Below are positions 14,374-21,627 of a stretch of 21,627 nucleotides of DNA, piece after piece. The DNA is from Colimorpha sp964483145 (GTDB lineage: Bacteria > Bacteroidota > Bacteroidia > Bacteroidales > P3). The notes beneath the pieces are model-generated. The model saw only the letters and a list, made by a program, of their open reading frames with translations. It was not told where the DNA came from and made no database searches. The position numbers and the translations under genes were made by a program. The stretch spans positions 1 through 21,627 of the forward strand of contig CAZAAK010000040.1 of assembly GCA_964483145.1 (NCBI GenBank), in the 5' to 3' direction. The stretch's first letter is position 1. Each line of letters opens with the position of its first letter.

Positions 14374-15774
14374 ATGAAACAGACTTTCCGTATTTTATCT
14401 GTTATGATGCTATTTTTGGGAGTGGCTCTTCCCCCCTCCTCGCACGCTCAGGGGATTGCCGACAACGCAGTGTTCTACCATGCTATACGTTCCCCTTGGT
14501 CGAACGCCTACAACCCAGCCCTCTTCCCCAAGTCATCGGGGTGGTATTTTACCACCTCCAAGGTTAGCCTGCAACTGGGCTTGCCGCTTTCCTACAACGA
14601 GCTCGGCTTACACTACGACCACCAGCGGCAAGTTTCGGTGCTAGATGTCAACGAACTTCTCACCAAACTGAAAACGAATGGTTGCGGATTGTACAACAAC
14701 AACGATATCAACTTGCTTGGCTTCGGGCTTACCACTGGCAAGGGCTTCCACCTTACGGCTTCGACAGGCCTTAGGACGCAACTATCCCTCAACGTGCCCA
14801 TGGGCTTGATAGATTTTATCACTCAAGGCAACCTAAACGGGTCTGGCCAAGTGGAGTTTGGCGACGAAAATATCTTCCGTAGCCAACTTTTTGCTTATGC
14901 CTCGGTGGGGGCAGCCTTTGAATTGCCAGTCGCTCCGCTCACTATCGGAGGCCGGTTGAACATTCTCGACGGCATTGCCAACATCGCCATAGACAACCTC
15001 TCCGTTAACCTCCTCACCTCAGAGGATGTGAGCACGATGCGCTTGAGCTCGGATTATTTGGTGCACACCGCAGGCGTGGTTCCTATCATGCAAATTGCCG
15101 ATGGAAGTTTCAAATTCAGCTCCGACAGCCTCAAAGCATTGTTCCCCAATAGTTTGGGATTTACCTTTGACTTGGGTGCCAAATTCGAACTTGGCATCTT
15201 CGACTTCAGCTTCAGCCTAGTCGACCTTGGCCCCGGAATTCGGTGGAGGCAGAACCTAACCACCATTGTACCAAAGCAAAAGGATATGACCATCTCTTTC
15301 AGCGGGCTAGACCTTAACTCGTTGTTGAGCCAGGGAACCATCGATACCGCCTTTATCGGCCGCCTTAAAGATAGTCTTTTGGCCATGATAGACTACACCA
15401 CAACCCAAAGCACCTACCGGAGCTCTTTACCCACAAAGCTTTATGTCGGTGCTTCCGCTTCGATAGGTAAACTCCTGAAGGTAGGCTATCTCTTTCAGGG
15501 GCAGTGGTATAGCGGATGGAGTAGCCGCTTTGCCTGCAATAACACACTCTCGGCCCACCTCAACCTCTTCAACTCTCTGGAGCTTTCCGCCGTCAACTCC
15601 TTTACCTTCAACGGCCAAAGTATGTCGTGGCTCAATCCCGGTTGCGCCCTCACCCTCAGTTTGGCTAAAAGGCTACAATTTTTTGTGGCCGCTGAATATA
15701 TCACTAGCATGAACCCCCAAAAAATCAAGGCTGCACACATTTTGACAGGCATCAATTGGGTAGGCCTAAAATAA
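14374..15774 (+). CDS. DUF5723 family outer-membrane protein
   Basis: A 466-residue protein with a signal peptide (1-25, ending SSHA before QGIA). The mature N-terminus carries RSPWSNAYNPALFP (39-52); the YNPA signature and what follows match the DUF5723 family of Bacteroidota, and resemble the start of FadL/PorV-like barrels. The rest alternates glycine, aromatic and polar residues (GFGLTTGKGFHLTASTGL; LYVGASASIGKLLKVGYLF), as in a transmembrane beta barrel. Its function is not known. It follows the unknown lipoprotein gene by nine bases, and der starts 29 bases after its stop, so read-through into der is possible. Confidence 0.78.
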   Translation: MKQTFRILSVMMLFLGVALPPSSHAQGIADNAVFYHAIRSPWSNAYNPALFPKSSGWYFTTSKVSLQLGLPLSYNELGLHYDHQRQVSVLDVNELLTKLKTNGCGLYNNNDINLLGFGLTTGKGFHLTASTGLRTQLSLNVPMGLIDFITQGNLNGSGQVEFGDENIFRSQLFAYASVGAAFELPVAPLTIGGRLNILDGIANIAIDNLSVNLLTSEDVSTMRLSSDYLVHTAGVVPIMQIADGSFKFSSDSLKALFPNSLGFTFDLGAKFELGIFDFSFSLVDLGPGIRWRQNLTTIVPKQKDMTISFSGLDLNSLLSQGTIDTAFIGRLKDSLLAMIDYTTTQSTYRSSLPTKLYVGASASIGKLLKVGYLFQGQWYSGWSSRFACNNTLSAHLNLFNSLELSAVNSFTFNGQSMSWLNPGCALTLSLAKRLQFFVAAEYITSMNPQKIKAAHILTGINWVGLK

Positions 15775-15803
15775 CTTATCAGACAATCTCAATCCTTCAT
15801 CCA

Positions 15804-17111
15804 ATGAGCAATATCGTAGCAATAGTCGGACGACCCAACGTAGGCAAGTCCACCCTTTTCAACCGTCTCACCGAGAGCCGAAAAGCCATCGTTGACGAAA
15901 CCTCGGGCGTAACTCGCGACCGTCAGTACGGTAAGTCGGACTGGAATGGCAAGTGTTTTTCCATCATCGACACCGGTGGCTATGTGATGGGAGGCGATGA
16001 TGAATTTGAAGTGGAAATTCGCAAACAAGTACAACTAGCCATAGAGGAAGCCGACACCATCCTGTTTTTGGTGGATGCTCGCCAGGGGCTCACCCCTATG
16101 GATGAGGACGTCGCTCGGATGCTACGCAAAAGCCCTAAAAAAGTGATTCTAGTGGCCAACAAGGTCGACAACTCCAAAGAAATGGCAAACTTGGCGGAAT
16201 TCTATGCCCTCGGGTTGGGCACCCCTGTGCCTATTGCTGGCATCACTGGTAGCGGCACTGGGGATTTGTTGGACTTGGTGGTGAACGACTTTGACTGTGG
16301 GCAGGACGACGACACCGAAGGCCTTCCTCGTATTGCCGTGGTGGGTCGCCCCAATGTTGGCAAAAGCTCCTTCATCAACTTTATTACTGGGCAAGACCGC
16401 AATATTGTCACCCCCATTGCCGGCACCACTCGCGACAGCATCTATACCCGTTACAACATGTTCGGCTTCGACTTCAACTTCGTCGACACCGCTGGTCTTC
16501 GCAAGAAATCCAAGGTAAGCCAAAATCTGGAGTTCTATTCCGTCATGCGCAGCATTCGTGCTATCGAAAACTCCGACGTCTGCCTCCTTATGCTCGATGC
16601 AAGCCAAGGGTTGGAACAGCAGGACCTGAATATCTTCTCCCTTATCCAGCGCAATAACAAGGGGGTTGTTATTGTGGTGAACAAATGGGACCTTATCGAA
16701 AAGCAAACCAACACTCACAAACAGTTCGAAGAACTCATTCGTAGCCGCATCGCTCCCTTTGAGGATGTGCCGATTATCTTCACCAGTGTACTCAACAAGC
16801 AACGCATCTTCAAGGTATTGGAAACTGCCAAACAGGTCTACGAGGCCCGCAGTCGGCATATCTCCACCAGCGAGTTGAACGAGCGCCTGTTGCCCATTGT
16901 CAAAGAGCAAAACCCTCCACCTTCGGTCAAAGGCAAATGGATTAAAATCAAGTATATCACTCAATTGCCTACTCGCTACCCTCAGTTTGTGTTCTTCTGC
17001 AACCTGCCACAATATATCCGCGACCCATACAAACGCTTCGTCGAGAATCGTTTGCGCGAAATGTGGGACTTTCACGGGGTGCCCATCTCCATATTCTTTC
17101 GAGCAAAATAA
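15804..17111 (+). CDS. der: Ribosome-assembly GTPase Der (EngA)
   Basis: A 435-residue tandem GTPase required for 50S subunit maturation, close to the usual 430-490. The first G domain has GRPNVGKST (9-17), DTGG (56-59) and NKVD (119-122). The second has GRPNVGKSS (181-189), DTAG (228-231) and NKWD (293-296). A KH-like C-terminal domain follows from about 350, ending in GVPISIFFRAK. I start at the ATG at 15804 because the product then begins MSNIVAIVGRPNVGK, as in homologues. A longer TTG start at 15756 would overlap the DUF5723 gene. No promoter is seen in the 29-base gap. Further on come cca and miaA, so the transcript groups ribosome and tRNA maturation. Confidence 0.97.
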   Translation: MSNIVAIVGRPNVGKSTLFNRLTESRKAIVDETSGVTRDRQYGKSDWNGKCFSIIDTGGYVMGGDDEFEVEIRKQVQLAIEEADTILFLVDARQGLTPMDEDVARMLRKSPKKVILVANKVDNSKEMANLAEFYALGLGTPVPIAGITGSGTGDLLDLVVNDFDCGQDDDTEGLPRIAVVGRPNVGKSSFINFITGQDRNIVTPIAGTTRDSIYTRYNMFGFDFNFVDTAGLRKKSKVSQNLEFYSVMRSIRAIENSDVCLLMLDASQGLEQQDLNIFSLIQRNNKGVVIVVNKWDLIEKQTNTHKQFEELIRSRIAPFEDVPIIFTSVLNKQRIFKVLETAKQVYEARSRHISTSELNERLLPIVKEQNPPPSVKGKWIKIKYITQLPTRYPQFVFFCNLPQYIRDPYKRFVENRLREMWDFHGVPISIFFRAK

Positions 17112-17138
17112 ACACCTAACAAAAAACTGCATATACTC

Positions 17139-17858
17139 ATGAAATATAGAATTCAAACCATTGCTGCCATTTTTCTTGCCACCTTGCTGGCTAGTTCGTG
17201 CAATCGGGTCCGCGAAAAAGTTGTCCAAAGTTATCCTTCCGGAGAGCCTATGGTGGTAATTCTGGAAAAAGGAAAAAAGCAAAATCCTACCCGCGTGGGC
17301 GAAAAAATGTATTACCAAAATGGTCAGCTGCAATTCGAAAAAAAGTTCAGCGGCAAGCCCGAGGTCCCAGATGGCATCTGGCACTACTATTGGGACAATG
17401 GTCAGTTGTTCGCTAGCGGCGATTTTACGCAAAATCACCAATTTGGCAGCAATTGGGTTTTCTTTAACCGTGGTGGTGGCCCCTACTACGATGGCCAGCT
17501 CGACTCGGCTGTAGTTTCCGACATGGGTATGTTCGGAACCCCAAGCACTGTCTCCTTCTTCAGCGGCAACCACCAAGATGTGGTGCAGTTCTATAGCAAC
17601 TATACCGTCCGCAGCACCGAGCGGCTGGGGGGAGGGCTGCGTCAGGGTAAGGTTTACTTCTATTTCCCCGATGGCAAAATTCAAGTGGAGGCTAGTTTCG
17701 TTGATGGTTTGCAGGATGGCCCCTATGTGGTCTACCACGAAAACGGAGTCCCCTACTACCAAGGTAAATACGAGCATGGTAAACGGGTGGGCATTTGGGA
17801 GTTCTACGATAAGGAAGGCAATTTGGTTGAACGGAAGGACTATTCCAATGAACAATAA
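17139..17858 (+). CDS. YwqK-like (MORN_2 repeat) lipoprotein
   Basis: A 239-residue lipoprotein with lipobox LASSC, lipidated cysteine at residue 21. The mature part holds several MORN_2-type repeats of the form G.W.YY..NG.L....F. They fall at about 53-72 (GEKMYYQNGQLQFEKKF), 79-96 (GIWHYYWDNGQLFASGDF), 170-187 (GKVYFYFPDGKIQVEASF) and 194-236 (GPYVVYHENGVPYYQGKY to the end). Such proteins are often called YwqK family antitoxin, but no toxin gene is near and the lipid anchor makes a toxin-antitoxin role unlikely. It lies 27 bases after der and 57 bases before cca in the same direction. Confidence 0.82.
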   Translation: MKYRIQTIAAIFLATLLASSCNRVREKVVQSYPSGEPMVVILEKGKKQNPTRVGEKMYYQNGQLQFEKKFSGKPEVPDGIWHYYWDNGQLFASGDFTQNHQFGSNWVFFNRGGGPYYDGQLDSAVVSDMGMFGTPSTVSFFSGNHQDVVQFYSNYTVRSTERLGGGLRQGKVYFYFPDGKIQVEASFVDGLQDGPYVVYHENGVPYYQGKYEHGKRVGIWEFYDKEGNLVERKDYSNEQ

Positions 17859-17915
17859 TCATGCTTCGCGCACAGCATTCTTTACCCTACACTATTTAAA
17901 TAACTGCAAATCATC

Positions 17916-19394
17916 GTGGACGTCTTACTAAACAACCCTATCTACAGAATTGTGGGCGATGCAGCCGACAAATTAGGCGTGAGAGCCTATGCTGTGGGGG
18001 GAGTGGTGCGCGACTATTTTCTCGGGCGACACTGCACCGATATCGACATCGTGTGCGTGGGTGATGGCATCGAATTGGCCAAAACCGCCGCATCTTCCAT
18101 CAGTCAAAACATCGAAGTATCTGTGTTCAAGAATTTTGGCACTGCCGCTTTCACCTACCACCACGACGGCCAAAAATGGCAAATCGAATTTGTTGGTGCT
18201 CGTAGGGAAAGCTATCATCTCAATAGCCGCAAACCCATTGTGCAGAACGGCTCTCTCGAAGATGACCAAAATCGACGCGACTTCACTATCAACGCCATGG
18301 CTGTTTCTGTCAACAGCGACACCTTTGGCACGCTAACCGACCCCTTTGGGGGTATTCGCGACCTCGATGCCGGACTCATCCGCACCCCTTTGGACCCCGA
18401 CATCACCTTTAGCGATGACCCTTTGCGAATGATGCGCGCCGTCCGCTTTGCCTCTCAACTAGGGTTCTATATACAAGACAGCACTTTCGAGGCTATCCAA
18501 CGCAATGCCGAACGTCTTAGAATTGTCTCCATGGAACGCATCACTTCCGAACTCAACAAGATTGTACTCTCTCCTAAGCCATCGATAGGCTTTAGGTTGT
18601 TGGAAAAATCTGGGTTACTGCATCTTTTCTTTCCCGAATTCTGCAACCTGGGAGGTGTTGAAATGGTGGATGGTCGTGGGCACAAGGACAATTTCTATCA
18701 TACCCTAGAAGTGGTGGACCATGTTGCCCATCACTCGGGCGATTTGTGGTTACGTTGGGCAGCTCTATTACACGACATCGGCAAGCCCGCAACCAAACGC
18801 TACGACCCTAAACTGGGTTGGACCTTCCACGGCCACGAGGTAAGGGGCAGCAAAATGGTGAAAAAAATCTTTACTCGGTTACGCCTTCCCTTGGATGGTA
18901 AAATGAAGTATGTGGAAAAGTTGGTCTTGCTACACCTACGCCCCATCATTCTTGCCGAGGATGAAGTTACCGACTCTGCCGTGCGTCGCCTACTGTTTGA
19001 TGCTGGGGACGATATTGACGACTTGATGCTACTCTGCAGGGCCGACATCACCAGCAAAAACGAGGAAAAGGTGCGCCGATACATGAGAAATTTCGAAATC
19101 GTTCGCCAAAAATTGGTAGAGATTGAAGAAAAAGACCGTATTCGCAATTTCCAGCCCCCTGTTACGGGGGAGGACATTATGCACACCTTTGGCATCCCTC
19201 CTTGCCGCGAAGTAGGTATTATCAAAGATGCCATCAAAGACGCTATCCTCGATGGGGCTATCCCCAACAACCGCAATGCTGCTTGGCATATGATGCTCGA
19301 AAAAGCTGCCCAATTAGGTATTAGCCCTACCAACAACCCCCCGGTTGACCCCACCTCCCAGGAAAATCAAAAAACGAGTGTCGAGAGAAAATGA
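17916..19394 (+). CDS. cca: CCA tRNA nucleotidyltransferase with HD domain
   Basis: A 492-residue enzyme that adds or repairs the 3'-CCA end of tRNAs. The nucleotidyltransferase core has GGVVRD (28-33), the two catalytic aspartates in TDIDIV (D42, D44), and RRDFTINAMA (120-129). The neck helix motif DPLRMMRAVRF (168-178) follows. An HD domain runs from about 255 with H262, H286-D287 (LLHDIGK) and H305/H307; it probably gives phosphohydrolase activity. The start must be non-ATG. An in-frame stop lies at 17901-17903, and the only usual start codon before the conserved core is the GTG at 17916. The C-terminal tail (about 470-492) is polar and overlaps the possible start of miaA. Confidence 0.95.
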   Translation: MDVLLNNPIYRIVGDAADKLGVRAYAVGGVVRDYFLGRHCTDIDIVCVGDGIELAKTAASSISQNIEVSVFKNFGTAAFTYHHDGQKWQIEFVGARRESYHLNSRKPIVQNGSLEDDQNRRDFTINAMAVSVNSDTFGTLTDPFGGIRDLDAGLIRTPLDPDITFSDDPLRMMRAVRFASQLGFYIQDSTFEAIQRNAERLRIVSMERITSELNKIVLSPKPSIGFRLLEKSGLLHLFFPEFCNLGGVEMVDGRGHKDNFYHTLEVVDHVAHHSGDLWLRWAALLHDIGKPATKRYDPKLGWTFHGHEVRGSKMVKKIFTRLRLPLDGKMKYVEKLVLLHLRPIILAEDEVTDSAVRRLLFDAGDDIDDLMLLCRADITSKNEEKVRRYMRNFEIVRQKLVEIEEKDRIRNFQPPVTGEDIMHTFGIPPCREVGIIKDAIKDAILDGAIPNNRNAAWHMMLEKAAQLGISPTNNPPVDPTSQENQKTSVERK

Positions 19395-20286
19395 CACCCC
19401 CGCAAGTTATTTCGCAAAACTGTATTATATCAAAAGACTACACTTTATTTTAGGACCTACTGCCTCAGGCAAAACCGCCCGCGCCATCCAGCTGGCTCAG
19501 CTGTGGGATACCGAAATCCTCTCCTGCGACTCGCGCCAGTTCTACTCCGAGCTAAACATTGGCGTGGCTCGTCCCTCCCCGGCGGAACTAGCCGCAGCTA
19601 CGCATCATTTCATTGCCTGCCGATCGGCCCTGGAACCATTCAACGTCTTTACCTTTGAGCAGGAAGCATTGGCTTGTCTAAAAAAGTTGTTCCTAACCCA
19701 CGATACCGTAGTAGCAGTAGGCGGCAGCGGCCTCTATGTCGATGCTCTCCGCCACGGCATCGCCCTCCTCCCCGACCCTGCCCCAGGCCTGCGCCAGGAA
19801 CTTCAAAACAAATTACGCCAAGAAGGCGTTGGCAGCCTACGTGCTATGCTTCGCCTGCTCGACCCCGACTACTACGCTCTGGTAGATCCTGCCAATGGCG
19901 TCCGCATCCAGCGAGCCTTGGAGGTGACTCTCACCGCTGGCATCCCCTACAGCAAAATTGTCAACCAACCCCACAGACCCCGCCCCTTTGAAACAACAGT
20001 GGAAGTAATCAACCGCGGGCGAACCGAACTACGGCAACGAATAGATTCCCGGGTCGACTCGATGATGCAACAAGGTCTCGAAGCGGAAGCTCGCAGCGTC
20101 TTCCACCTGCGCCACCAAGGCACCATGAACACCGTAGGTTACAAGGAATTCTTTGCTCTTTGGGAACCCGCAGGGCAACCCTTTCCGCTCACCCAAACCC
20201 AGCGCCAAGAAGTAGCTGACGCCATCCGCCTCAACACTTGGCACTATGCCAAAAAACAGCTCACTTGGCTAAAAAAGAAAGCTTAG
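19378..20286 (+). CDS. miaA: tRNA dimethylallyltransferase
   Basis: Transfers a dimethylallyl group to N6 of A37 in tRNAs that read codons starting with U. Numbered from the GTG at 19378 (302 residues), the P-loop GPTASGKT is at 26-33, DSRQ at 51-54 and GGSGLYVDAL at 115-124. The C-terminal NTWHYAKKQLTWL matches the usual N.R.YAKRQ.TW ending, with W and H where R residues are common. No ATG precedes the core. Candidates are TTG 19345, GTG 19378, CTG 19420 or even ATC 19429, which would give IKRLHFILGPTASGK, aligning best with family N-termini. The GTG overlaps the cca stop by 17 bases, suggesting coupled translation. Identity is certain; the start is not. Confidence 0.93.
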   Translation: MSRENDTPASYFAKLYYIKRLHFILGPTASGKTARAIQLAQLWDTEILSCDSRQFYSELNIGVARPSPAELAAATHHFIACRSALEPFNVFTFEQEALACLKKLFLTHDTVVAVGGSGLYVDALRHGIALLPDPAPGLRQELQNKLRQEGVGSLRAMLRLLDPDYYALVDPANGVRIQRALEVTLTAGIPYSKIVNQPHRPRPFETTVEVINRGRTELRQRIDSRVDSMMQQGLEAEARSVFHLRHQGTMNTVGYKEFFALWEPAGQPFPLTQTQRQEVADAIRLNTWHYAKKQLTWLKKKA

Positions 20287-20309
20287 CAACATGCCTTTGC
20301 CGCTAAGCT
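20280..20309 (+). terminator. Hairpin spanning the miaA stop codon
   Basis: AGCTTAGC (20280-20287) and GCTAAGCT (20302-20309) are perfect reverse complements with a 14-base loop, and the left arm contains the TAG stop. No T run follows (CCCTCCCC instead), so it may be a weak or factor-assisted terminator or an mRNA-end stabiliser between convergent genes. Confidence 0.4.
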
Positions 20310-20321
20310 CCCCTCCCCAAA

Positions 20322-20354
20322 ATTGTAAATTATAAATTGTAAATTATAAATTAT
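20322..20354. repeat. 14-base A/T tandem repeat
   Basis: ATTGTAAATTATAA occurs twice in tandem (20322-20335 and 20336-20349), followed by a partial third start, ATTA. It fills the gap between the convergent miaA and DUF4248 genes and ends at the latter's stop codon. Confidence 0.85.
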
Positions 20355-20690
20355 TCACGGTTCCCCGATAGCCTCAAATATCGCCCGCACTTGCGCCAGG
20401 GTCAGCACCTTTTGTGTGGCGTAGTAGCCCAGCTCACGCAGTCGCTCGCTCAGCCCAGGGTAGTGTTCTATCTCGTTGTGCAGCCAGTTCAGGGCAGCGC
20501 GTTCCGACATACTCCCTTGCGTGTAGGCCAATGCCAGCTCGCTCTTGCCGTAGGGCCGCACCGGATATTTTTTGCAGCAATCTTCTTCTTCCTCGCAGCC
20601 GCCAGCCCACGCCATATATCGGCCGGCCGCTCCTCGCCCCAAGGTATCCCCAGTGGCGCCCCTCTTGGTGGTGTATCTATTCTCTATCAT
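20355..20690 (-). CDS. DUF4248 family protein with Cys-rich N-terminal extension
   Basis: A 111-residue protein whose second half matches DUF4248 of Bacteroidales: VRPYGKSELALAY (44-56), W69 in ALNWLHNEI, LRELGYY (84-90), LTLAQVRAI (96-104) and a terminal IGEP. DUF4248 genes often sit beside HU-like DNA-binding and amidase genes in elements of unknown function. The first 40 residues are unusual: basic and glycine-rich, then GCEEEEDCCKK (31-41) with three cysteines beside an acidic run. The start could be the later Met at residue 26. A 275-residue unknown gene lies 29 bases upstream in the same direction, so they may be one operon. No catalytic motif is seen. Confidence 0.7.
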   Translation of the reverse strand: MIENRYTTKRGATGDTLGRGAAGRYMAWAGGCEEEEDCCKKYPVRPYGKSELALAYTQGSMSERAALNWLHNEIEHYPGLSERLRELGYYATQKVLTLAQVRAIFEAIGEP

Positions 20691-20719
20691 ATCATTATCA
20701 ATTGTTTAATTCCTAATTC

Positions 20720-21547
20720 CTAACTTTCCTCCGTAAATCCCCCGTAGCTCTCCCCCGCGCGCGCTTGGGCTTCGGCGCTCTGGTACTGCCCTATCATGGG
20801 GTTGTTCACGCACAGCCTCCCACTGGAGCATTGCATCTCCTTCCCCGCCCCGCGAACGTGCAGCCATGCCACCCCTCCTATCACATCCTCCCCTGTGGCC
20901 AAGTAGCCGCCTAGGTTGGCAAAGCATATGCTCCCTCCTATGCGCTCCCCCAGCGCAGCCTGGTCGCATACGTCCAGCCACAGCCGCACTATGCTACTTT
21001 GGCTATAAGGCATCTGCAAGGTCTTGCTCCACTTCTGACGGCAGCATACCGCCCATAGGCTGTCGCCTTGGCAGTAGCCCTCGTTGTGTTCTATCACTGC
21101 TTGGGCAAACTCCCCTGCGCTGCATCGGCTCGTGTCCAGCTCACCCAGCCGCACGTCGCTTACTATCCTTGCTCCCATATGCGGTGCTGCAATTGCTTTC
21201 AGCCTTCCTTCTGCCACTGCTACATCCACCACTATGCTGGCTCCGCTGGCCCACTGCTCCCGCCGCAGGTACACCGGCTCTCTCCGCATCCCTTGCGACA
21301 TAAAACCTCTATACGCCCTCTGTAGGCCTTCCCCTTCCGCTATGGGCTTCTCACCCTCCCCAAACGATCTCCACAAAGCGCCCGTGTTGTTTAGCTTCAT
21401 CCTATTGCTCAGTTGGGCGTGCGTCAGGCTGCGCCGCACGTGGTCGTTGTGCCGCCGGCGCACATAGCTCTCGCCGCAGCGTGTGTAAAAAGTGTACTCT
21501 TGGGTGTGTCCCTTAAGCCCCGGAATCGATGGTATTATTTTTGGCAT
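20720..21547 (-). CDS. Uncharacterised protein, possibly DUF6266-like
   Basis: A 275-residue protein that I do not recognise with certainty. The N-terminus (7-66) has the pattern IPGLKGHTQEYTFY, then YVRRR, then a T.AQ..NRMK stretch. This recalls Bacteroidales families such as DUF6266 (G..G...F....G..YVR, followed by T.AQ...R.K), but the match is loose. Residues 90-175 include EPVYLRREQW and ARIVSDVRLGELD. There are eight cysteines, including CC in WAVCCRQK, but no signal peptide, membrane segment or catalytic motif. The ATG at 21547 is preceded by an A/T-rich leader and no TAnnTTTG element is visible in the remaining 80 bases. It is probably co-transcribed with the DUF4248 gene. Confidence 0.6.
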   Translation of the reverse strand: MPKIIPSIPGLKGHTQEYTFYTRCGESYVRRRHNDHVRRSLTHAQLSNRMKLNNTGALWRSFGEGEKPIAEGEGLQRAYRGFMSQGMRREPVYLRREQWASGASIVVDVAVAEGRLKAIAAPHMGARIVSDVRLGELDTSRCSAGEFAQAVIEHNEGYCQGDSLWAVCCRQKWSKTLQMPYSQSSIVRLWLDVCDQAALGERIGGSICFANLGGYLATGEDVIGGVAWLHVRGAGKEMQCSSGRLCVNNPMIGQYQSAEAQARAGESYGGFTEES

Positions 21548-21627
21548 AGTTTTTTATATTTTTTTGATTATTAATTATTGCTGTCCGGTAAAACTCAAAA
21601 GAGCATAAATACCCAGCCCGAAGCCTA

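Noticed and set aside
15756..15803. TTG start extending Der upstream
   Set aside because: It overlaps the DUF5723 coding end and adds residues absent from Der; MSNIVAIVGRPNVGK at 15804 is the expected start.
16149..17855. Long open frame of 568 codons on the minus strand, opposite der and the YwqK-like gene
   Set aside because: It lies wholly opposite genes with clear GTPase and MORN motifs. Its translation has no recognisable domain and it is best explained as a shadow of their codon usage.
17139..17858. Toxin-antitoxin module suggested by the YwqK family name
   Set aside because: The product is a lipoprotein with MORN-type repeats and no toxin gene is adjacent; der and cca flank it.
19391..19394. 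ATGA overlap at the end of cca as the miaA start
   Set aside because: The ATG is in a different frame from miaA and reaches a stop after about 20 codons.
1..21627. CRISPR arrays, tRNA or rRNA genes, transposases, integrases
   Set aside because: None was seen on reading either strand. The only tandem repeat noted is the 14-base A/T unit at 20322, which is not a CRISPR.

Overview
The window looks like chromosomal DNA of a Bacteroidales (Bacteroidota) bacterium. Several upstream regions carry the Bacteroidota promoter form (TTTG, about 19-21 bases, TAnnTTTG) and there are no obvious Shine-Dalgarno sequences. The gene families are typical of the group: fimbrillin-like lipoprotein, DUF5686, DUF5723, a FeoA-FeoB fusion, DUF4248 and YwqK-type lipoproteins. 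I cannot name a genus or species. All family names come from motifs read by eye, with no database search.

Layout. (1) 1-390 is non-coding, with a leftward promoter element at its edge and three neighbouring inverted repeats. (2) 391-2410, minus strand: a small peptide gene followed by a large fimbrillin-like lipoprotein gene, driven by a promoter whose spacer contains runs of nine C and seven A. (3) 2846-6227, plus: a DUF5686 outer-membrane protein with a carboxypeptidase-regulatory-like domain, then a small outer-membrane beta-barrel protein. (4) 6295-9032, plus: an iron-uptake unit consisting of a perfect 18-base palindrome, a promoter -7 box, a fused FeoA-FeoB transporter and an unlisted 57-residue FeoB-associated Cys-rich membrane protein. 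(5) 9067-11140, plus: an M20 dipeptidase with its own promoter, a small secreted FMN-binding-domain protein and a strong intrinsic terminator. (6) 11169-11762, plus: a 4'-phosphopantetheinyl transferase, facing a minus-strand secreted alpha/beta hydrolase (11828-12739). (7) 13024-20286, plus: a long co-directional run from a good promoter, with a lipoprotein and a DUF5723 outer-membrane protein, then der, a YwqK-like lipoprotein, cca and miaA. (8) 20280-20354: a hairpin over the miaA stop codon and a 14-base A/T-rich tandem repeat. (9) 20355-21547, minus: a DUF4248 protein with a Cys-rich N-terminus and an unrecognised 275-residue protein.

The window is mostly envelope biology (secreted, lipid-anchored or outer-membrane proteins) plus a core RNA/ribosome group (Der for 50S assembly, Cca and MiaA for tRNA maturation) and ferrous iron uptake. 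I see no CRISPR array, transposase, integrase, rRNA or tRNA gene. No complete new defence or biosynthetic system stands out. The best leads are the possibly slippage-prone promoter of the lipoprotein operon, the palindrome before feoAB, the peptide/lipoprotein pair, and the unknown gene pair at the right end.
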